Source: an uncultured Oscillospiraceae bacterium (GTDB lineage Bacteria; Bacillota; Clostridia; Oscillospirales; Ruminococcaceae). From it: a stretch of 8,816 bases of DNA. Positions 1-5,107 of the stretch are shown piece by piece. The stretch is taken from NCBI GenBank assembly GCA_934513685.1, contig CAKSWY010000040.1, positions 1 through 8,816 on the forward strand, given 5' to 3'. Position 1 is the stretch's first letter. Each line of letters begins with the position of its first letter. The notes beneath the pieces were generated by a model. The model worked only from the letters and a program-made list of their open reading frames with translations, ran no database searches and was not told where the DNA came from. Position numbers and translations under genes: made by a program.

Positions 1-371
1 TGTGAACACTTTCCAAACGAACCGGATTTCCAGAGATTCTCGGGCAAAGCTGGCGTGAAATCGGGCGAGAAAAAACAATACTTGCCTGATTTGTGAAGGT
101 TCTCCCGTTTGCGCGTATGGATTGCATCATTCCGTGATTTACAGTATCGTGTAGCCGATGCGCGGCTCCGCGTGACTTTTTGCGGCTTGGATACATATCG
201 TCTGATTCCGTGAAGTGTAAAGGTGTGTCCTGCGTACAGGGCATCAAATACGCCACCCAAAACCGCCAGAAATGGAAAAAGTTCTGTGCCGCGTTCAACA
301 CGCAGCACAGAGCTTTCCTATGTTGTGTAGATTCCTGATTGCACTCGCACCGCTGTTTTTCTTGTCATGCT
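1..371. other. Lower-GC stretch without an intact gene; possible decayed mobile-element DNA
   Basis: No convincing complete gene lies here. The first 60 bases are about half G+C by hand count, clearly below the GC-rich genes to the right. On the plus strand the frame is open from base 1 to a TGA at 94-96 and could be the tail of a gene starting outside the window. A second plus frame, open from 138 to a TGA at 336-338, contains CSRCAAPRDFL, then KCKGVSC about 20 residues further on. Beyond the stop the same frame carries HRCFSCHALC, ending at 402-404. This cysteine spacing resembles N-terminal zinc ribbons of some clostridial transposases, but I cannot name a family. The stretch ends where the adjoining AraC-like gene is cut off, which suggests an insertion or deletion scar. 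The mobile-element reading is tentative. Confidence 0.35.
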
Positions 372-722
372 TTATGCAAGGTTGTCATTGAACAGTTTCT
401 GTAAGTGCGACACCGAGATCTCGTGCTCCGCCGCCAGCTGGGCCAGCGACACATCCCCCTCCCGGTCGGTGAGCAGATGATCCCGCAGAGAAAAGCGGGT
501 TTCAAACCGCCCGTCCACGCAGAAGTTCAGCTCCAGCAGGCCCGGCTGGGTGCGCACCTCGGTGTACGACTGCATCTCCAGCCGCATCAGCATGGCGCTC
601 ACCCCGTCGATGAGGGAATAGCAGTGGATCGTTCCCGTTCCCGCCGCCTGCTCAAAGCCGCCGGCCTGCTCGGGCAGGCAGAGAACTTCCGCCGCACCGT
701 CGTGGCAGAGGATCTCGATCAT
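372..722 (-). pseudogene. AraC-family transcriptional regulator remnant (internally deleted, 3'-truncated)
   Basis: The 116-residue product retains pieces of an AraC-family regulator. Residues about 60-79 (LLELNFCVDGRFETRFS) resemble the beta-sheet ligand-sensing part of clostridial AraC proteins. Residues about 91-112 (LAQLAAEHEISVSHLQKLF) match the start of the first helix-turn-helix of the DNA-binding domain. Family members are usually about 290-330 residues. Here the sensor joins the HTH within a few residues (about 83-90), so some 100 residues seem missing, and the frame stops after FNDNLA, so the second HTH is lost. The start is well supported: AGGAGG (plus strand 732-737) lies about 9 bases upstream of the ATG. 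The 3' break coincides with the edge of the lower-GC stretch. It should not bind DNA as a normal AraC protein. Calling it a pseudogene is inference from length and domain order; a small expressed protein is not excluded. Confidence 0.7.
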
Positions 723-731
723 GGCGTTCCG

Positions 732-737
732 CCTCCT
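732..737 (-). promoter_or_regulatory. Ribosome binding site of the AraC remnant
   Basis: The minus strand reads AAAAGGAGG about nine bases before the ATG at 720-722. This is a full Shine-Dalgarno match and fixes the start codon, showing that the 5' end of the damaged gene is intact. Confidence 0.7.
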
Positions 738-767
738 TTTGTGGTTTTGGCTCGATGGTTTGTCTGT

Positions 768-790
768 GGAACTTTATTTGCCTTAGTTCC
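768..790. repeat. Short inverted repeat in the AraC leader
   Basis: GGAACT (768-773) and AGTTCC (785-790) are perfect inverted arms around an 11-base spacer. They lie between the palindromic operator and the ribosome site of the AraC remnant, so they could be a small leader hairpin or a secondary operator half-site pair. Six-base arms may arise by chance. Confidence 0.3.
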
Positions 791-803
791 GATTCGCACG
801 TTT

Positions 804-819
804 GTTAGCCTTGGCTAAC
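804..819. promoter_or_regulatory. Palindromic operator, DtxR/IdeR-type metal-repressor box (probable)
   Basis: GTTAGCCTTGGCTAAC is a perfect 7+7 inverted repeat with a 2-base centre. Its TTAG...CTAA outer arms resemble the iron boxes of DtxR/IdeR-family repressors in Gram-positive bacteria. It lies about 80 bases upstream of the AraC remnant's ATG, where an operator for that gene would sit, and no plus-strand gene lies nearby. AraC regulators next to siderophore or iron-uptake genes are common, so iron control of the original regulator is plausible. The palindrome is directly seen; the repressor assignment is inferred from resemblance. Confidence 0.55.
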
Positions 820-832
820 TTAAAGGTTATTG

Positions 833-856
833 AAAAGCCGCATTCCTGCGGCTTTT
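833..856 (-). terminator. Rho-independent terminator after the enzyme I gene
   Basis: Perfect 10-base arms (833-842 and 847-856) around a TTCC loop form a GC-centred hairpin with an A tract on one side and a T tract on the other, so it can act in both directions. It lies about 100 bases downstream of the enzyme I stop codon and upstream of the AraC remnant, separating the two units. Confidence 0.75.
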
Positions 857-911
857 CCGTGCTTTATTTCTTTGTTTGCTGTTTTGGATGAACAACGTTC
901 CCGACGCAACC

Positions 912-935
912 AGGCTTCCCCTCAAGGGGAAGCCT
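912..935. repeat. Strong hairpin, possible dispersed repeat fragment
   Basis: AGGCTTCCCCT (912-922) and AGGGGAAGCCT (925-935) are perfect 11-base inverted arms with only two bases between them, 17 bases past the enzyme I stop codon. No T tract follows on the minus strand, so it is not a classic terminator. It could protect the 3' end of the message. Hairpins of this GGCTTCCCC type are, to my recollection, found as interspersed repeats in related gut Firmicutes, but copy number cannot be judged from one window. Confidence 0.5.
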
Positions 936-952
936 TTGCCCACCGCGGCGGT

Positions 953-2620
953 TCACACCCCGGCCAGTGCAGGCTCGCCCTGGGCCGGAAGGCGGGGGGC
1001 CTCCGGGTTCGGCTCTGCTGCGCGCAGGTCCAGCCGGGCCAGCTGCGAGCGCACGGCCGCAAAGCTCTGGCTGGACATGGACAGTGTGCGCACACCCTGG
1101 CGCACATGGGCGCAGGCCAGGTAGGGGTTGGCCGCGGTCAGCCCGCTGACCGACACCGGAATGCCCGCCCGCTCAGCGGCATCGCAGACCGCCTGCACCA
1201 GGGCCGACACCGCCGGGTTCTCCTGGCGGTAATACTGCTTCATCTCCGGCTCGGCCCGGTCGGCCGCGCAGGTGTACTGCACCAGGTCGTTGGTGCCGAT
1301 GCTGAAAAACGCGCAGCCGTGGCTGGCCAGGGCATCGGCGGTCAGGGCCGCCGAGGGCACCTCGATCATGCAGCCGAAGGGGGTGTCCTCCCGGAAGGTC
1401 TCGCCGCGCTCGCGCAGTTCTTCCTTGGCAAGCTCCACCTGGGCCATGGCCGCGTCCCACTCCTCCGGGCCGCCCACCATGGGGAACACCACCGACAGGC
1501 TGGCCTGGGCGGCCGCCCGCAGTAAGGCCCGAAGCTGCATCCGGAACAGCTCCGGCTGGGTCAGGCAGAAGCGCAGGCCCCGCAGCCCCAGCGCCGGGTT
1601 CGGCCCCATGGGCACCTGAAGCCACACGGGGGCGCGCTCCTCGCCGATGTCAAAGGTGCGCACCGTCATCGGGCGGCCGCCGGCCGCCTGCAGGCAGTTT
1701 TTATAATACTGGTACTGCTGCTCCTCGGTGGGGGGCGTGCCGCTCAGCAGGGAATACTCGCTGCGCAGCAGGCCCACGCCCTCGGCCCCCATGGCCATGG
1801 CGGCCTCAATGTCGTCCGGCGCGGTGCAGTTGGCCATGATGTACACCCGGGTACCGTCCGCCGTGCGGCAGGGGCGCAAAAGCAGGTCGCCGCTCACCAG
1901 GTTCACGGTGCAGCGGTGCCGCTCCTCCAGCTGATTCAGCAGCTGCGGGTCCGGGTTCAGGATCAGCCGCCCGTTGTCCGCGTCCAGCGCGGCCATGCTG
2001 CCGACACAGTCCGCCATCACGTCCCGCCCAAGCTGGATCACCGCGGGCAGGCCCATGGTGCGGGCGATGATCGCCGCATGGCTCTGGCTGCTTCCGGCGG
2101 CGGTGGCCAGGCCCAGCAGCAGGTTCCGGTCCACCCCCACAATGTCGCTGGGGTACAGGGAGTCCGCCACCAGAATGGACGGCTCCGAGAGGATCAGGGT
2201 GCCGCGGGGGTTGCCGTCCAAAATGGCGGACACCCGCTGGCAGGCGTCCAGCACATCGGCACTGCGCTGGCTGATGTACTCATCCTGCACATTGCGCAGG
2301 CGGTGGGCAAACTGCAGGCCGGTGGCCTCCACCGCGTCCGCCGCCTCGCTGCCCTCGGCCACGTGCCGGCGCACATCCTCCAGCAGCGATTTATCCTCCA
2401 GCAGCATCCGCTGGAACAGAAAAATATCCCGGTCGCTGGGGGCAGCCTGCGCCTGCAGCCCGTCCAGCTCCTGCTTGGCCAGATCCAGGGCGGCGTTCAG
2501 CCGGGCCGTTTCCAGCTCCGGCAGGCCCGCAGTGCGGGCGGTGGGGGCGGCGCGGTCCAGCCGGAACACCGGCCCCACGGCCAGCCCCCGGGATGCAGTA
2601 ACCCCCAAATAGGTGCGCAT
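953..2620 (-). CDS. ptsI: PTS enzyme I-like phosphoenolpyruvate-protein phosphotransferase with altered catalytic cysteine
   Basis: Enzyme I takes phosphate from PEP onto a histidine and passes it to HPr, feeding cytosolic sugar uptake and regulation. The 555 residues follow the family order. The HPr-binding helical region is about 30-140. The phospho-histidine loop (GSSQSHAAIIAR) has His181. The PEP-binding barrel runs from about 250, with R286 (LLRSEY), R321, R347, E420 (CMIEVPSA), N444-D445 (IGTNDL) and R455. The C-terminal CGE motif aligns without gaps to VSVSGLTAANP, so Ser492 (codon AGC, plus strand 1145-1147) replaces the general-acid Cys502 of E. coli EI, and the next conserved Glu is Leu. 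DIGGDK is also altered to DIGEER. AAGGAGG about 8 bases before the ATG supports the start. It lies 69 bases downstream of the patatin gene, with no terminator between, so they are probably cotranscribed. No HPr or EII gene is visible. Family is certain; PEP-dependent activity is doubtful. Confidence 0.92.
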   Translation of the reverse strand: MRTYLGVTASRGLAVGPVFRLDRAAPTARTAGLPELETARLNAALDLAKQELDGLQAQAAPSDRDIFLFQRMLLEDKSLLEDVRRHVAEGSEAADAVEATGLQFAHRLRNVQDEYISQRSADVLDACQRVSAILDGNPRGTLILSEPSILVADSLYPSDIVGVDRNLLLGLATAAGSSQSHAAIIARTMGLPAVIQLGRDVMADCVGSMAALDADNGRLILNPDPQLLNQLEERHRCTVNLVSGDLLLRPCRTADGTRVYIMANCTAPDDIEAAMAMGAEGVGLLRSEYSLLSGTPPTEEQQYQYYKNCLQAAGGRPMTVRTFDIGEERAPVWLQVPMGPNPALGLRGLRFCLTQPELFRMQLRALLRAAAQASLSVVFPMVGGPEEWDAAMAQVELAKEELRERGETFREDTPFGCMIEVPSAALTADALASHGCAFFSIGTNDLVQYTCAADRAEPEMKQYYRQENPAVSALVQAVCDAAERAGIPVSVSGLTAANPYLACAHVRQGVRTLSMSSQSFAAVRSQLARLDLRAAEPNPEAPRLPAQGEPALAGV

Positions 2621-2689
2621 GGCTTTCCCTCCTTCGCGTTTGTCGTTGCATCGCGCGGCCCGGCCGCCAAGGCCTGCCGCCGCGCGGGT

Positions 2690-3886
2690 TTATTCGGTGG
2701 GTGCGGCAGGTTCGCACAGAGCCGCAACGCTGCGGGGTGCGGCCCCGGTCAGGGCGTAAAACAGCCCCGCCGCGATCAGCTCGGCCGGGCGGGCCGCTGC
2801 CTGAGCGGCCGCCGCGGCGGCCCCCAGCCGGTCGGCCTTTTCACCGGGGTAGAACAGGGGCCGGTATTTCTCCGCCCGCGCCCGGCCGAACCCGGTAATG
2901 AAGGCGCTGCAGAAGGCCGGGCCGTCCCACAGGCAGGTGGGGTCCACCCCCGCCTCCTCGGCGGCCAGTTCCGCCGGCAGAAGCTCCGGGTCCGTGCAGC
3001 GCTCGAACCGGTTCAGGGCCGTGCGCTCGGCCAGGGCCAGCGCCGGGCTGCCCTCCACCGCCGCGGCCATCAGGGGGCGGTAGCGGCCGGTGAGGATCTC
3101 CTCCAGATACGCCGCGCCCTCGGGCCGCAGGGCATAGGCGCTGCCCCGCACCCGGCCAAAGGCCCGCAGGGTGTCCCAATAGCCCAGCTCCATGTTGCGG
3201 GCGGCGGTGGGCGGGTCAAAGTTCAGGATGCTGCCCAGATCCCAGTGGCTTTCAATGGTGCGCACCGCCAGCCCCTCCGGGGCCGGGCGGGTGAAGCCCA
3301 CCCCGTCCACGTTCACGCACAGGGCCTCTTCGGCGCCCATGCGCCGGGCCAGGCCGCAGGGCATATTGTCCCGGTAGCCGCCGTCAATAAAGCTTCGGCC
3401 CTCGATCTCCCGGGGGCGGAAGGCGGGGAAGCAGGCCGCCGAGGCCAGCATATACTCCGCCAGCATCCCGTGGGGGATCTCCTCCAGCGTCAGCTCCAGC
3501 GCCTTCAGGGGCAGCTGCTGCACCGTCACCAGCCCATAGCGGATGGGTGCGCGGCGCATGGCGTCCTCGTCCAGCAGGGTATCCACAATGGCCTCCAGCG
3601 GCTCCACGTTCAGGCCGCCGCCGCGGATGACCTCCTGTAAAAAGGCGGCCAGCGGGCCAGGACGGTTTTCGCCGGGCAGGCGAACCACGTCCTTCGTGCG
3701 GATGGTCAGCCACATATCCCGGGCTACCTCGTAGCCGTCCAGCACAAATAAGGCCCCGTTCAGGCAGCCCACGCTGGTGCCGGTGATGATGTCCGGCTTC
3801 CAGCCCAGCTCCGCCAGGGCCTTCCACACGCCCACCTGATAGCTTCCCTTTGCGCCGCCGCCGGCCAAAACCAGTGCTCGTTTCAT
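2690..3886 (-). CDS. Patatin-like phospholipase / lipid acyl hydrolase
   Basis: Patatin-family enzymes hydrolyse acyl chains from membrane lipids with a Ser-Asp dyad. All signatures are present in the N-terminal half: the oxyanion-hole GGGAKG at residues 9-14, nucleophile Ser38 in GTSVG (36-40), and catalytic Asp168 in DGGY (168-171). No signal peptide is seen, as the catalytic motif starts at residue 9, so the enzyme is probably cytosolic. The region after about 200 is less conserved and ends in an alanine-rich helical tail. At 398 residues it is longer than the bare patatin domain, like the larger RssA/YlbK-type bacterial proteins. AAGGAGG about 9 bases upstream supports the ATG. It is the first gene of a probable two-gene unit with the enzyme I-like gene, driven by the extended -10 promoter at 4005-4013. 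Substrate is unknown. Confidence 0.92.
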   Translation of the reverse strand: MKRALVLAGGGAKGSYQVGVWKALAELGWKPDIITGTSVGCLNGALFVLDGYEVARDMWLTIRTKDVVRLPGENRPGPLAAFLQEVIRGGGLNVEPLEAIVDTLLDEDAMRRAPIRYGLVTVQQLPLKALELTLEEIPHGMLAEYMLASAACFPAFRPREIEGRSFIDGGYRDNMPCGLARRMGAEEALCVNVDGVGFTRPAPEGLAVRTIESHWDLGSILNFDPPTAARNMELGYWDTLRAFGRVRGSAYALRPEGAAYLEEILTGRYRPLMAAAVEGSPALALAERTALNRFERCTDPELLPAELAAEEAGVDPTCLWDGPAFCSAFITGFGRARAEKYRPLFYPGEKADRLGAAAAAAQAAARPAELIAAGLFYALTGAAPRSVAALCEPAAPTE

Positions 3887-3942
3887 CCGCTTCCGCCTCC
3901 TTTTTTCAGGCTGCCGCCGCTTTTCCGCCTTCCTTCGCCGCC

Positions 3943-3961
3943 CCGGGCATGAAACGCCCGG
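3943..3961 (-). repeat. Small hairpin in the patatin 5' leader
   Basis: CCGGGC (3943-3948) and GCCCGG (3956-3961) are inverted arms around seven bases. They lie in the roughly 110-base leader between the predicted transcription start and the patatin ATG. The hairpin could affect message stability or translation. No known riboswitch fold is recognised. Confidence 0.3.
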
Positions 3962-4004
3962 AGGCGTGTAATGCTGCCTCGTTCCAATTGCTTCTCTTGC
4001 CCCG

Positions 4005-4013
4005 ATTATAGCA
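4005..4013 (-). promoter_or_regulatory. Extended -10 promoter for the patatin/enzyme I unit
   Basis: The minus strand reads TGCTATAAT, a perfect sigma-A -10 hexamer (TATAAT, plus 4005-4010) preceded by the TGN extension. No good TTGACA-like box stands 16-18 bases upstream, which is typical of extended -10 promoters. Transcription would start near 3998, giving a leader of about 110 bases. Confidence 0.6.
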
Positions 4014-4087
4014 TAAATGCACGGATTTTTGGGCTACAATTTGGTAAATTCCGCGGTCAATCTTTCCCTCTCCGCCAAGGGCTGCCC

Positions 4088-4116
4088 TTGCCCGCCGCAC
4101 GGCCGCTTGCTATAAT
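4088..4116 (+). promoter_or_regulatory. Sigma-A promoter for mscS
   Basis: TTGCCC (4088-4093) and a perfect TATAAT (4111-4116) are separated by exactly 17 bases, the ideal sigma-A spacing. The -35 box matches four of six consensus positions. Transcription would begin near 4122, about 67 bases before the mscS ATG. Confidence 0.75.
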
Positions 4117-4188
4117 AGAGACCGGCCGGCCCCGTTTTCCGGCAGGGAAGGGGCGGCAGTTTTGATTTTGGAAAGGACGGAACCGTTC

Positions 4189-4998
4189 ATGAATTCTCTG
4201 GAAACCTTCACCAATCAGCTGATCCAGCACGGCACCGACCTGGGCGCAAAGCTGCTCAGCGCCCTGGTGGTGCTGGTGATCGGCCTGTGGCTCTGCCGCT
4301 GGGTGATCCGCCTGGTGCAGCACAGCCGCGCACTGGACAAGCTGGACCCCAGCCTGCACACGTTTTTGACCAGCTGCACCCGCATTGTGCTGTATGTGCT
4401 GCTGGGCCTGAACGTGGCCGGCATTCTGGGCATTCAAACCACCAGCTTTCTGACCCTGCTGGCCAGCGGCAGTGTGGCCGTGGGCCTGGCCCTGCAGGGC
4501 GCGCTGAGCAACTTTGCCGGCGGCCTGATGCTGCTGATCTTCAAGCCCTTCAAGGTGGGCGACTACATCAAGGCCGACGGGCAGGAGGGCACGGTGAAGG
4601 CCGTGACCGTGTTCTACACCTTCCTCACCACGCCGGACAATAAGGTGGTCACCCTGCCCAACGGCAGCCTGACCGGCACCGCCGTGGTGAACTACACCGC
4701 CAACCCCACCCGGCTGCTCATGCAGACCTACACCGCCAGCTACGACGCCCCGGTGGAGAAGGTGAAGGCCGTTCTGCTGGAGACCGCCCGGGCCAACCCC
4801 ATGGTTCTGGCCGACCCGGCCCCCATGGCCCGCCTGGCCCGCCACGGCGACAGCGCCCTGGAATACACCCTTCGCGTGTGGTGCAATTCGGCCGACTACT
4901 GGCCTCTGAACTTTGACCTGATGGAGCAGGTGCGCGACGCCTTTGACAAGGCCGGCATCGAGATCCCTTATCCCCAGATGGACGTACATACCCGCTGA
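4189..4998 (+). CDS. mscS: Small-conductance mechanosensitive ion channel, MscS family
   Basis: MscS channels open under membrane tension and release solutes during hypo-osmotic shock. The 269-residue protein, close to E. coli MscS (286), has the minimal architecture. Two hydrophobic helices lie at about 19-42 and 62-82, followed by the pore helix (about 88-115) with the glycine/alanine-rich GLALQGALSNFAGG signature. The beta domain follows (FKVGDYIKADGQEGTV, then TLPNGSL), and the alpha/beta cage domain ends in IPYPQMDVH, the typical C-terminal motif. I chose the ATG at 4189 because AAAGGA lies about 11 bases upstream; an in-frame TTG at 4162 would add nine residues and is less likely. The gene is monocistronic, with its own promoter (4088-4116) and terminators (4991-5077). 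It probably works alone as a homoheptamer. Confidence 0.96.
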   Translation: MNSLETFTNQLIQHGTDLGAKLLSALVVLVIGLWLCRWVIRLVQHSRALDKLDPSLHTFLTSCTRIVLYVLLGLNVAGILGIQTTSFLTLLASGSVAVGLALQGALSNFAGGLMLLIFKPFKVGDYIKADGQEGTVKAVTVFYTFLTTPDNKVVTLPNGSLTGTAVVNYTANPTRLLMQTYTASYDAPVEKVKAVLLETARANPMVLADPAPMARLARHGDSALEYTLRVWCNSADYWPLNFDLMEQVRDAFDKAGIEIPYPQMDVHTR

Positions 4999-5009
4999 GC
5001 GGGCTTTTT
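4991..5009 (+). terminator. Short terminator-like hairpin overlapping the mscS stop codon
   Basis: CCCGC (4991-4995) and GCGGG (4999-5003) pair around the TGA stop codon itself, which forms the whole three-base loop, and CTTTTTC follows. It has the layout of a very short intrinsic terminator. Translating ribosomes would mask it, and a stronger terminator follows, so it may be a weak or accessory element. Confidence 0.45.
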
Positions 5010-5022
5010 CCCCCGGTACAAG

Positions 5023-5077
5023 CATAGCCCCCATCCCGCGCGAAACGGCGCACAGGATGGGGGCTATGTTATTTTTT
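5023..5077 (+). terminator. Strong Rho-independent terminator of mscS
   Basis: Perfect 14-base arms CATAGCCCCCATCC (5023-5036) and GGATGGGGGCTATG (5055-5068) enclose an 18-base loop that can pair further (GCGC with GCGC). A T-rich tract follows (TTATTTTTT, 5069-5077). It sits between the convergent mscS and glycosyltransferase genes. The T tract is on the mscS side, but the stem could also slow transcripts arriving from the minus strand. Confidence 0.9.
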
Positions 5078-5107
5078 GCGTGAAACGTCTGCGGGGCGGC
5101 CGGCGCG

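Larger units (their letters stand above)
3887..4188. other. Intergenic region with divergent promoters
   Basis: About 300 bases separate the divergently transcribed patatin and mscS genes. It holds one promoter for each direction, a short leader hairpin at 3943-3961 and the two ribosome sites. A 64-codon minus-strand frame spans it (3906-4100) but overlaps the -10 element and lacks recognisable protein features, so I do not call it a gene. The part around 3990-4070 is richer in A+T, as expected of a promoter region. Confidence 0.6.

Noticed and set aside
272..391. 39-codon plus-strand frame with a hydrophobic, cysteine-containing C-terminal half
   Set aside because: It might look like a small membrane peptide or lipoprotein, but it has no clear ribosome site, lies in a decayed stretch and overlaps the AraC remnant.
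1916..3640. Long plus-strand open frame (574 codons)
   Set aside because: It is antisense to the enzyme I and patatin genes, has no ribosome site or recognisable domain, and is rich in Gln/His/Gly/Arg, as expected of a GC-rich shadow frame.
3906..4100. 64-codon minus-strand frame upstream of the patatin gene
   Set aside because: It spans the extended -10 promoter and leader hairpin of the patatin gene and shows no protein-like features.
4057..5034. Minus-strand open frame opposite mscS
   Set aside because: His/Gln/Gly-rich low-complexity translation antisense to a clear MscS channel, overlapping its promoter and terminator.
5023..5068. Long inverted repeat considered as a mobile-element end or CRISPR-like unit
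   Set aside because: It is a single hairpin followed by a T tract right after a gene, which a terminator explains fully; no repeats or spacers are present.
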